From positions 2,317,501 through 2,381,500 of the forward strand of contig NZ_CP031455.1 of NCBI RefSeq assembly GCF_003391135.1: a stretch of 64,000 nucleotides of DNA, in the 5' to 3' direction. Under the pieces are notes generated by a model, which did no database searches, was not told the DNA's origin, and saw only the letters and a list, made by a program, of their open reading frames with translations. This document shows positions 34,295 through 42,105 of this stretch, piece by piece (the stretch's first letter is position 1; every line of letters starts with the position of its first letter). Source of the stretch: Streptoverticillium olivoreticuli subsp. olivoreticuli (GTDB lineage Bacteria > Actinomycetota > Actinomycetes > Streptomycetales > Streptomycetaceae). The translations under genes and the position numbers were made by a program.

Positions 34295-36073
34295 ATGACG
34301 CCCCTGCCGCGCCCCCGCCGCGAGTGGCACTCCCTGCCGTTCCCGCTCGCGCTCCTGGAGATCAAGAGACAGCGGGAGCTGCTGCGCGCGCACAATCTGC
34401 ACGACACCTACGGCGCGGGCGGCGAACGGCCCCGCAGGCCGAGCCCGAAGCTGCTGCCGTACCGCAGTTACGACGGTTCGGGCTATGACCCGGACGACGT
34501 CGACATGGGCCGGGCGGGCACCCGCTTCGACCGCAACTGCACGCTGCCGGAGACCTTCCCGGAGGCCGAGGGCAAGGGGCTGTTCGACCCGAGCCCGCGC
34601 GAGGTCAGCAGGCAGCTGCTGGCCCGCCGTTCGGGCTTCCGGCCCGCGCCCTCCCTCAACATGCTGGCCGCGGCGTGGATCCAGTTCCAGAACCACGGCT
34701 GGTTCAGCCACGGCGACAACAGGACCGACGAGCCGCTGGACGTCCCGCTCGCGGCGGACGACGACTGGCCGGCCTGCCCGATGCTCGTCCGCCGCTCCCG
34801 CCCCGACCCGGTGCCGCACTGCGACCCCATGCGCCCGCCGACGTACGAGAACACCGTCACCCACTGGTGGGACGGCTCGCAGATCTACGGATCGGACGAG
34901 GAGCGGTGCCGGGCCCTGCGGACGGGCGAGCGCGGCAGGCTCGCCGTGGAGGGCGGGCGGCTGCCCGACGAGCGCGCGCCGGGCCTGTCCGGCATCGACC
35001 TCACCGGTTTCAACGACAACTACTGGGTCGGGCTCTCCCTGCTGCACACGCTCTTCGCCAAGGAGCACAACGCGATCTGCGACCGGATCGCGGCCGCGCA
35101 CCCCACGTGGGGCGACGAGCGCCTCTTCCAGACGGCCCGGCTGGTCAACGCGGCGGTCATGGCGAAGATCCACACCGTGGAGTGGACCCCGGCGGTGGTC
35201 GACCGGCCGGTGACCCGGGCGGCGATGCACATCAACTGGTACGGCCTGCTGCCGGCCCGGGTGCGCGGCAGGGTCGGGCGGCTCGGCAGGGGCGAGATGC
35301 TCTCCGGGATCCTGGGTTCGCCGACCGACCACCACACGGCCCCGTTCTCCATGACCGAGGAGTTCGTGACCTCCTACCGGCTGCACCCGCTGATCCGGGA
35401 CGAGTACGCCATCCACTCGCACCGCACCGGGGCGCTGATCGAGCGCACGGACTTCGAGCAGCTCCAGGCGCTCGCGACCCGGAAGGCAGTGGACCGCTGG
35501 GGCTGGTCGGACCTGCTGTACTCCTTCGGCGTCATGAACCCCGGTGACATCACCCTGCACAACCACCCCGACTGTCTGCGCGATCTCACCCGGGTCTCCG
35601 GGGAGCGGGTCGACCTGGGCACGGTGGACGTGCTGCGCGACCGGGAGCGCGGCATCCCCCGCTACACCGCCTTCCGCGCCGCCCTGCACCGGCCGCCGGT
35701 GACCGACTTCGAGGAACTGACCGGCGGGGACGTGGGGCTGGCGGCGGAGCTGCGCGAGGTGTACGACGGGCGGCTGGACCGCGTCGACACCATGGTCGGG
35801 ATGTACGCCGAGCCCCGGCCGCGCGGCTTCGCGTTCAGCGACACCGCGTTCCGGGTCTTCGTGCTGATGGCGTCCCGGCGGCTGAAGAGCGACCGCTTCT
35901 TCACCACCGACTACCGGCCGGAGGTCTACACCCCCGAGGGCCTGGAGTGGATCGAGCGCACCGGGATGGTCGACGTCCTGCTGCGCCATCACCCGGAGCT
36001 GGCGCGCCCCTTGCACGGGGTGCGGAACGCGTTCTCACCCTGGCGGATGCTGCGACCCGGAGGAATCAACTGA
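34295..36073 (+). CDS. Fatty acid alpha-dioxygenase-like heme protein (animal-peroxidase superfamily)
   Basis: A 592-residue heme protein. Distal His134 lies in WIQFQNHGWFSH; catalytic Tyr361 and proximal His364 lie in SYRLHPL, the Y-x-x-H of cyclooxygenases and plant alpha-dioxygenases. The WWDGSQIYG segment is also typical of alpha-dioxygenases, and the 227-residue gap between distal His and Tyr is close to that in the plant enzymes (about 223, from memory). Simple peroxidases of this superfamily lack the tyrosine. Expected reaction: O2 addition to C2 of a fatty acid. ATG 34295 has TTGGAGAG upstream; the stop overlaps the next start (TGATG). Confidence 0.87.
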   Translation: MTPLPRPRREWHSLPFPLALLEIKRQRELLRAHNLHDTYGAGGERPRRPSPKLLPYRSYDGSGYDPDDVDMGRAGTRFDRNCTLPETFPEAEGKGLFDPSPREVSRQLLARRSGFRPAPSLNMLAAAWIQFQNHGWFSHGDNRTDEPLDVPLAADDDWPACPMLVRRSRPDPVPHCDPMRPPTYENTVTHWWDGSQIYGSDEERCRALRTGERGRLAVEGGRLPDERAPGLSGIDLTGFNDNYWVGLSLLHTLFAKEHNAICDRIAAAHPTWGDERLFQTARLVNAAVMAKIHTVEWTPAVVDRPVTRAAMHINWYGLLPARVRGRVGRLGRGEMLSGILGSPTDHHTAPFSMTEEFVTSYRLHPLIRDEYAIHSHRTGALIERTDFEQLQALATRKAVDRWGWSDLLYSFGVMNPGDITLHNHPDCLRDLTRVSGERVDLGTVDVLRDRERGIPRYTAFRAALHRPPVTDFEELTGGDVGLAAELREVYDGRLDRVDTMVGMYAEPRPRGFAFSDTAFRVFVLMASRRLKSDRFFTTDYRPEVYTPEGLEWIERTGMVDVLLRHHPELARPLHGVRNAFSPWRMLRPGGIN

Positions 36074-36360
36074 TGGAGCGGAACGAGACGGGCGCCGGAC
36101 CCTGGTCGCGGCCCGTCCGCACGGAGGCCACCCAGCTGCTGGAACAGGCCCGGCGGCTGCGCGCGGGCGCGATGACGGTGACGCTCCCCGACCCGGAGGG
36201 CGCGGCCCTGCGGAAGCAGATCCTCGGCCACGCGGAGCGCGCGGAGTCCGCGGCGCGGTCCCTGGAGCGGGCGGCGGACGCGCTGGCCGGCCACGAGAGG
36301 GTGCTCGCCGCGCTGGCGCGCGGGCGCCGCGAGAGCGGCGGGGCCACGCAGATCGACTGA
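36073..36360 (+). CDS. Small helical protein coupled to the dioxygenase gene
   Basis: A 95-residue soluble protein, mostly one long amphipathic helix (ATQLLEQARRLRAG ... AERAESAARSLERAADALAG), likely a coiled coil. ATG 36073 overlaps the dioxygenase stop (TGATG), so it is translated with it. Family not recognised; it could be an assembly or anchoring partner of the enzymes upstream. A terminator follows. Confidence 0.7.
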   Translation: MERNETGAGPWSRPVRTEATQLLEQARRLRAGAMTVTLPDPEGAALRKQILGHAERAESAARSLERAADALAGHERVLAALARGRRESGGATQID

Positions 36361-36389
36361 TGCCCGCCGGGCGCGGCCCTCACCTGCCC

Positions 36390-36416
36390 GGACGGGCCGG
36401 GTCTCCCGGCCCGTCC
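36390..36416. terminator. Bidirectional terminator between convergent genes
   Basis: Perfect 12-bp stem (GGACGGGCCGGG / CCCGGCCCGTCC) with a 3-base loop. It closes the dioxygenase operon and also the minus-strand winged-helix gene. Confidence 0.75.
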
Positions 36417-36422
36417 GCCGCG

Positions 36423-36710
36423 TCATCCGGCGCGCACGAACCAGCGGTCACCGCGCGACTCCGCCAGCCCCTGGTCGGCGAAACCGGTCACGTGTTTGAG
36501 GATGGTGCGCGCCTGATAGCCCACCGCCTCGGCCAGTTCCTCGACGGACGCCCCCGCGGCGCCGTACTCCCGCAGGCCCTGCCACGTGCGGGCGGTGTGC
36601 CTGCCGAGGCCGGGGGCCACCACCGCCGGCCGCTGCGGCGCCGCCATGGCGCGAGGCCGCGGGGTGCGGTTGACCTTGCGATGCCGACGGCCTTTCTGGC
36701 GCTTGCTCAT
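36423..36710 (-). CDS. Small winged-helix-like protein
   Basis: A 95-residue basic protein. Residues 1-35 are lysine/arginine-rich and probably bind nucleic acid; residues about 42-95 form a winged-helix-like domain (GASVEELAEAVGYQARTILKHVTGFADQGL). ATG 36710 was chosen because MSKRQKGRRHRKVNR begins there. Divergent from the response regulator. Function unknown. Confidence 0.65.
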   Translation of the reverse strand: MSKRQKGRRHRKVNRTPRPRAMAAPQRPAVVAPGLGRHTARTWQGLREYGAAGASVEELAEAVGYQARTILKHVTGFADQGLAESRGDRWFVRAG

Positions 36711-36871
36711 GGATGTACCACTGCTCCGTCCCGTAGCGGATCGTCTCCGTTCGACAACTCGGCACGGCGGCGGGCGGTTACGGCCGTTCCACCGGGTGTG
36801 CGAGACATCACGCACCGCGAGCGGGCCGACCACCCCCGGGGGCCGGGAGTCGGATATGTGACGCTTGGGGC

Positions 36872-37549
36872 GTGCGCATACTGATTGTCGAGGACGAGGT
36901 GGGGCTCGCCGACTCGCTCCGCCGGGGGCTGGCCGCCGAGGGGCACCGCGTGGACGCCGTCCACGACGGGCCGCGCGGCCTGGAGGCGGCGCTCACCGGT
37001 GAGTACGACGTGATCGTGCTCGACGTGATGCTGCCCGGACTGAGCGGCTACGAGATCTGCGGCCGCCTGCGCAGGCTGGGCCAGTGGACGCCGGTGCTGA
37101 TGCTCACCGCCAAGGACGGCGAGTACGACGAGGCGGAAGGGCTCGACGCGGGGGCGGACGACTATCTGTCCAAGCCGTTCTCCTTCGTGGTGCTGAGCGC
37201 CCGGCTGCGCGCGCTCGGCCGCCGCGGGGGCGCGGAGGCTCTGCGTCCGCTCCAGGCCGGCGACCTCGTCCTGGACACGGCGGCGCGGGCCTGCCGGCGC
37301 GACGGCAGGGAGATCGAACTGACCGCGCGCGAGCTGTCCGTGCTGCGCTGCCTGATGGCGGGCGCCGGACAGGTGGTGGCCAAGCGGGACATCCTCGACG
37401 AGGTCTGGGACTCCCCCGCCGACACCGACCCGAACATCGTCGAGGTCTACGTCTCCTCGCTCCGCAGGAAGATCGACGCGCCGTTCGGCCGCCGGGCCAT
37501 CGTCACCGTGCACGGCGCGGGCTACCGGATCGCGCCCGACGGTGGCTGA
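36872..37549 (+). CDS. OmpR/PhoB-family response regulator
   Basis: A 225-residue regulator. The receiver domain has the acidic pocket EDE, the phosphorylated aspartate in VIVLDVMLPG and the conserved lysine in YLSKPFS; the C-terminal winged helix has ARELSVLRCL and VYVSSLRRKI. GTG 36872 is the start. It overlaps the kinase gene by eight bases. A likely target site lies before the SEDS gene downstream. Confidence 0.95.
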   Translation: MRILIVEDEVGLADSLRRGLAAEGHRVDAVHDGPRGLEAALTGEYDVIVLDVMLPGLSGYEICGRLRRLGQWTPVLMLTAKDGEYDEAEGLDAGADDYLSKPFSFVVLSARLRALGRRGGAEALRPLQAGDLVLDTAARACRRDGREIELTARELSVLRCLMAGAGQVVAKRDILDEVWDSPADTDPNIVEVYVSSLRRKIDAPFGRRAIVTVHGAGYRIAPDGG

Positions 37550-38945
37550 CGGCCGCGACCACCGCCGCACGCGGTCACGGCTGCTGCCCCGTACGGTCCG
37601 CGGCCGTGCCGCCGCCGCGGCCGCACTGGCGATGGCGCTGGTCCTCGGGGTCGGCGGCACCTGGCTCTACGCCGTGCTGCGTACCAATCTGCTGGACACC
37701 ACCAACGGGCGCACCGAACTCGCCGCCCGCGAGGTGGCCGCCCAGGCGGACGCCGGCGGGCTGCCCGCGCTGCTGGCCGCCCCCCGGGCGGGCGTCGACG
37801 TCGTCCTGGTCCTGGACGGCGGCGGCAAGGTCGTCGCCACGACCCGCCCCTCCGCCGGGCCGCTGGCGGCGGAGTTCCGGGCGCTGCGCCCGCCGCCGGG
37901 GCAGGACGTGGCGTCGCGCATCCTGCCCGGTTCTGGAGCGGTGGGCGGGGAGCGCGGCGACGTGGTGGTGGTCCGGGCGTCGGCCGGCGGCCAGGAGCGC
38001 TACGTCTACGCGCTGACCGTGCTCAACGACGTGGACGGCGCCACGCACGCCATCGCCCTCGGCCTGCTCGCGGGCTCCCCGCCGCTCATAGCCCTGGCCG
38101 CCGTCATCGCCTGGGCGGTGACCGGGCTCGCGCTGCGTCCGGTGACCACGATCCGTACGGAGCTGGCGGCCGTCACCCCGAGCGGTCTCGACCGGCGGGT
38201 GCCGGAGCCCGCGGGCGGTGACGAGGTGGCGCTGCTGGCCCGCACGGTCAACGCCACCCTGGACCGGCTGGAGCAGGCGGTGGGCCGGCAGCGGCAGTTC
38301 GTGGCCGACGCCTCCCACGAGCTGCGCAACCCGGTCGCGGCGGTCCGTTCCCAGCTGGAGGTGGCGCTGGCGTCCCCCGGCGGTCCGACGGAGGCGTCCG
38401 TACGGGCCGCGCTGGCGGAGACCGTGCGGCTCCAGCGGGTCGCCGCGGACCTGCTGCTCCTGGCGCGGCTCGACGCGCGGGTGCGCGTCGCCGGGGAGCC
38501 GGTGGACCTGGCGCTGCTGGCCGCCGAGGAGGCCGCCCGGCGGCCGGGGGCCCGGGTGCCCGTGGCCGTGCGGGCGGACGCCCCCGTGCCGATGCGCGGC
38601 CGGGAGAGTCAACTGGAGCGGCTGCTGGCCAATCTCGTCGACAACGCGCTGCGGCACGCGGCGGGCCGGGTCACCGTGAGCGCGTCTCTCGCGGAGGGCG
38701 GGGCGGCGGCGGTGCTGGAGGTCGCCGACGACGGGCCGGGCATCCCCGAGGACCGGCGGGAGCGGGTCTTCGAGCGCTTCGTGCGGCTGGACGCGGCGCG
38801 CGACCGGGAGAGCGGCGGCAGCGGGCTCGGGCTGGCCATCGCCCGCGAGATCGCGCACGCGCACGGCGGGACGCTCACGGCCGGGGAGCGGGCGGGCGGC
38901 GGCGCGCGGCTGGTGGCCCGCTTCCCCCTGACCACCGATTCCTGA
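37542..38945 (+). CDS. Sensor histidine kinase
   Basis: A 467-residue membrane kinase. Helices at about 22-42 and 170-195 flank an extracellular sensor of about 125 residues; then a HAMP domain, a HisKA domain with phospho-acceptor His259 (ASHELRNPV) and a HATPase domain (NLVDNALRHA, DDGPGIPE, GSGLGLAI). GTG 37542 overlaps the regulator gene. Together they form a two-component pair. Confidence 0.95.
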   Translation: MADGRDHRRTRSRLLPRTVRGRAAAAAALAMALVLGVGGTWLYAVLRTNLLDTTNGRTELAAREVAAQADAGGLPALLAAPRAGVDVVLVLDGGGKVVATTRPSAGPLAAEFRALRPPPGQDVASRILPGSGAVGGERGDVVVVRASAGGQERYVYALTVLNDVDGATHAIALGLLAGSPPLIALAAVIAWAVTGLALRPVTTIRTELAAVTPSGLDRRVPEPAGGDEVALLARTVNATLDRLEQAVGRQRQFVADASHELRNPVAAVRSQLEVALASPGGPTEASVRAALAETVRLQRVAADLLLLARLDARVRVAGEPVDLALLAAEEAARRPGARVPVAVRADAPVPMRGRESQLERLLANLVDNALRHAAGRVTVSASLAEGGAAAVLEVADDGPGIPEDRRERVFERFVRLDAARDRESGGSGLGLAIAREIAHAHGGTLTAGERAGGGARLVARFPLTTDS

Positions 38946-38959
38946 AGGTTTGCTCGAAG

Positions 38960-38977
38960 CCTTCAGGTTTCCTTCAG
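38960..38977 (+). promoter_or_regulatory. Direct-repeat site for an OmpR-type regulator
   Basis: CCTTCAG occurs at 38960-38966 and again at 38971-38977, an exact 11-base period. An inverted copy CTGAAGG lies at 38942-38948, on the kinase stop codon. Tandem repeats with an 11-base period are the usual binding pattern of OmpR/PhoB regulators, and the site sits 26 bases before the SEDS start. Confidence 0.55.
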
Positions 38978-39002
38978 CGCGTGCGGTCCAACATTGATCA
39001 GT

Positions 39003-40427
39003 GTGACCGTGGAATCCGTGCAACTCGAGGGCCGTGACGAGAGCCCGGCGACGACGGAGCGCCCGCCGGCGTCCCGGCGGCGGCGCAACCGTGAGGCGCT
39101 GCTGCTCGGAATGGCCGTCCTGATCAGCTGCTTCGGTTACGCCTACGCCGGTCTGTCGGTCAACGGCAGCTTCCCGCGCGGGTTCCCGGGCTTCGCGGCG
39201 AGCATGGTGTGCCTGGCGCTCGTGCCGCACCTGGCGGTGCGCCGCTGGGCGCCGTACGCCGATCCGCTGATCCTGCCGCTGTCCATCCTGCTGTCGGGGT
39301 TCGGGCTGGTGCTGCTCTTCCGGCTGGACTTCGCCTACAGCGCCCGTTACAAGACCGCCGAGCCCACCGCGTCGGGCCAGTTGCTGTGGACGGTGATCGG
39401 GGTCGCCGTGTGCGTCGGCGTGATCCTGCTGCTGAAGGACCACCGGCGGCTCCAGCGCTACATCTATGTGCTGATGGCGATCGCGCTGGTGCTGCTGATG
39501 GCGCCCGCGTTCTTCCCGGGCGACACCTACGGCGCCAAGCGGTGGATCTTCATCGGGCCGCTGTCCTTCCAGCCCGGCGAGTTCGTCAAGACGATGATCG
39601 CGGTGTTCTTCGCGGGCTATCTGGTCGCCCACCGGGACGCGCTGGCGCTCACCGGGCGCAAGGTGCTGGGCGTACGGCTGCCGCCGGGGCGGCAGCTCGG
39701 GCCGATCCTGGCCGTGTGGGTGCTGAGCCTGCTGGTGCTGGTCTTCGAGCGGGACCTCGGCACCTCGCTGATCTTCTTCGGGCTCTTCGTGGTGATGCTG
39801 TACACGGCGACCGAGCGCACCAGTTGGGTGCTGTTCGGGCTGGCGATGGCCGTGGTGGGGGCCACCGTGGTCGGTTCGACCGAGCCGCACGTCAAGGGCC
39901 GCATCGTCGCCTGGCTGCACCCCTTCGACATCTTCCTGCCGGAGGACCGGCGGCCCAAGGGGCTGATCTCCAGTCAGCTCGCGGACGCGCTGTTCGGCTT
40001 CGGCAGCGGCGGGGTCACGGGCACCGGCCTCGGGCAGGGCCACCCCGAGCTGATCGGCTTCGCGGGCCGCAGCGACTTCATCCTCACCACCGTCGGGGAG
40101 GAGCTGGGGCTGGCCGGCACGATGGCGGTGCTGATGCTGTACGCGCTGCTGGTGCAGCGCGGGCTGAGCGCGGCGCTGGCCTCGCGCGACCCGTTCGGCA
40201 AGCTGCTCGCGGTGGGGCTCTCGGCGGCGCTGGCCCTGCAGGTCTTCGTGGTGGCCGGTGGCGTCATGGGCCTCATCCCCCTGACCGGCAAGGCCCTGCC
40301 GTTCCTCGCCAAGGGCGGCTCGTCCCTGGTGGCGAACTGGCTGCTGGTGGCAACCCTCATCAGAATCAGCGACTCGGGCGGCCGGGCGCGCCAGGAGGCG
40401 GCGCCGCTGCCGAGGGCCCGCGGCTGA
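39003..40427 (+). CDS. SEDS-family protein (FtsW/RodA/SpoVE-like peptidoglycan polymerase)
   Basis: A 474-residue protein with about ten membrane helices. SEDS proteins polymerise lipid II into glycan strands with a class B penicillin-binding protein partner. Seen: GAKRWIFIGPLSFQPGEFVK, FERDLGTSLIFF, the loop with GLGQGHPE and RSDFILT (position of the catalytic Asp of RodA), EELGLAG and PLTGKALPFLAKGG. No PBP gene is adjacent. The start is uncertain: GTG 39003 or 39009, with no binding site, so leaderless translation is possible; a TTG at 38994 is a further option. Confidence 0.9.
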   Translation: MTVESVQLEGRDESPATTERPPASRRRRNREALLLGMAVLISCFGYAYAGLSVNGSFPRGFPGFAASMVCLALVPHLAVRRWAPYADPLILPLSILLSGFGLVLLFRLDFAYSARYKTAEPTASGQLLWTVIGVAVCVGVILLLKDHRRLQRYIYVLMAIALVLLMAPAFFPGDTYGAKRWIFIGPLSFQPGEFVKTMIAVFFAGYLVAHRDALALTGRKVLGVRLPPGRQLGPILAVWVLSLLVLVFERDLGTSLIFFGLFVVMLYTATERTSWVLFGLAMAVVGATVVGSTEPHVKGRIVAWLHPFDIFLPEDRRPKGLISSQLADALFGFGSGGVTGTGLGQGHPELIGFAGRSDFILTTVGEELGLAGTMAVLMLYALLVQRGLSAALASRDPFGKLLAVGLSAALALQVFVVAGGVMGLIPLTGKALPFLAKGGSSLVANWLLVATLIRISDSGGRARQEAAPLPRARG

Positions 40428-40554
40428 GCCGGCGCGGGGGAACGAGCCCGTCCGCAGTGCCCGACGCCCCGTGGCCTCTGCACGCAAAGGCACTTACCGT
40501 GAGGTGGGCAAGAGACAGGCGAACCGCGCACATCCCGCAAGGGAAGGGGTACGC

Positions 40555-41745
40555 ATGACCACCGCACATGTCGAGCCCGCCACCTATCCGTTCAACGACG
40601 CCTCCGGCCTCGCCCTGTCCGAGCTCTACGAGCACGCGCGCCGCGGCGAAGGGCTGTTGCGCGTCCGGATGGAGCACGGCGAGCCCGCCTGGCTCGTGAC
40701 CCGCTACGCCGACGCCCGCCTCGTCCTCGGCGACCGCCGGTTCAGCCGTGCCGCGGCCGCCGACCACGACGAGCCCCGCCGGACGCCGGGGCGGCGCGAG
40801 GCCGGGATCCTCGGCATGGACCCGCCGGACCACACCCGGCTGCGGACCCTGGTGTCGAAGGCGTTCACCGTGCACCGGGTCGAGAAGCTGCGCCCGGACA
40901 TCCGCGCGCTGGCCGAGAGCCTGCTGGACCGGATGGTGGCGGCGGGACCGCCCGCCGACCTGGTGGAGCACTTCGCGCTGCCCCTGCCCGTCGGGGTGAT
41001 CTGCCGGCTGCTCGGCGTGCCCGCCGAGGACCAGGGGCGCTTCCGCGTCTGGAGCGACGCCGCGCTGTCGACCAGCCCGCTGAGCACGGAGGAGATCGCG
41101 GCGAGCAGAGACGAGTTCCGCGCCTATATGGCGGGGCTGATCGAGGCGCACCGGGCGCGGCCCGCCGACGATCTGATGACCGCGCTGATCGAGGCGCGTG
41201 ACGTGGACGACCGGCTCTCCGAGCTCGAACTGATCGACCTGTGCGACGGTCTGCTCATCGCCGGTCACGAGACGACCGCGAGCCAGATCCCCAACTTCCT
41301 CTGGACGCTGCTGGATCACCCCGGGCAGTTCGACCGGCTCCGCGCCGAGCCGGACCTCGTCCCCGCCGCGGTCGAGGAGCTGCTGCGCTTCGTGCCGCTC
41401 GGCGTGGGCGCGTCGTTCGCCCGTTACGCCACGGAGGACATCGAGGTGGGCGGCACGCCCGTACGGGCCGGTGAGCCCCTGCTGGTGGCCGTCGGCGCCG
41501 CCAACCGCGACGCGCTGCGCTTCGCCGCGCCGGACTCCCTGGATCTCGGCCGCGCGGGCAACCAGCACCTGGGCTTCGGGCACGGCGTGCACCACTGCCT
41601 GGGCGCCCCGCTGGCCCGGCTGGAGCTCCAGGAGGCGCTGCGGGCGCTGGTGTCGCGGCTGCCCGGCATCCGGGCGGCGGGTGACGTCGAGTGGAAGACG
41701 GAGATGCTGGTCCGCGGTCCGCGCACGATGCCGGTGAGGTGGTGA
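40555..41745 (+). CDS. Cytochrome P450 (CYP105/107-like)
   Basis: A 396-residue soluble bacterial P450 with all normal motifs: I-helix AGHETTAS, K-helix EELLRF and heme loop FGHGVHHCLG with Cys348. The start ATG 40555 has a strong GGGAAGGGG site. A ferredoxin gene follows after three bases, so this is a conventional oxygen-dependent monooxygenase. Substrate unknown. Confidence 0.95.
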   Translation: MTTAHVEPATYPFNDASGLALSELYEHARRGEGLLRVRMEHGEPAWLVTRYADARLVLGDRRFSRAAAADHDEPRRTPGRREAGILGMDPPDHTRLRTLVSKAFTVHRVEKLRPDIRALAESLLDRMVAAGPPADLVEHFALPLPVGVICRLLGVPAEDQGRFRVWSDAALSTSPLSTEEIAASRDEFRAYMAGLIEAHRARPADDLMTALIEARDVDDRLSELELIDLCDGLLIAGHETTASQIPNFLWTLLDHPGQFDRLRAEPDLVPAAVEELLRFVPLGVGASFARYATEDIEVGGTPVRAGEPLLVAVGAANRDALRFAAPDSLDLGRAGNQHLGFGHGVHHCLGAPLARLELQEALRALVSRLPGIRAAGDVEWKTEMLVRGPRTMPVRW

Positions 41746-41748
41746 GCG

Positions 41749-41964
41749 ATGGTGTGGCGGGTCTCGGTGGACCGGGAGCTGTGCCTGGGGTCGGGCATCT
41801 GTGCGGCGCTGGCACCGGAGTTGTTCGAGCTGACCGAGGAGCGGTCACGGGTGCGCGGCGATGAGGCCGCGCCCGACGAGACGCTCCTGGACGCGGCGGA
41901 CTCCTGCCCCGCGCAGGCGATTTCGGTGACGGACGGGACGCGGATCCTGGGCCCGCGCCCTTAG
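41749..41964 (+). CDS. [3Fe-4S] ferredoxin
   Basis: A 71-residue ferredoxin with Cys12, Cys18 and Cys53 (CLGSGIC ... SCP). Glycine stands at the position of the missing fourth cysteine, as expected for a 3Fe-4S cluster. It lies directly after the P450 and should be its electron donor. Confidence 0.93.
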   Translation: MVWRVSVDRELCLGSGICAALAPELFELTEERSRVRGDEAAPDETLLDAADSCPAQAISVTDGTRILGPRP

Positions 41965-42105
41965 GGGGAGCGGGCGGCCGGGGGCCTTCGGCGGCGGGGG
42001 CGGGGCAGGGGGACAAGCAGAACAGGTGTACATGGGGACTGCTGGGTACATTCCGGGCGCCCGGGCCAACCCCCTGCGCCCGGCCCCAGCGAAAGGCCAC
42101 CCTTC

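Noticed and set aside
36066..36383. Minus-strand frame overlapping the small gene after the dioxygenase
   Set aside because: It has no ribosome binding site and overlaps a gene that is translationally coupled to its neighbour, with a clear helical pattern in the plus-strand product.
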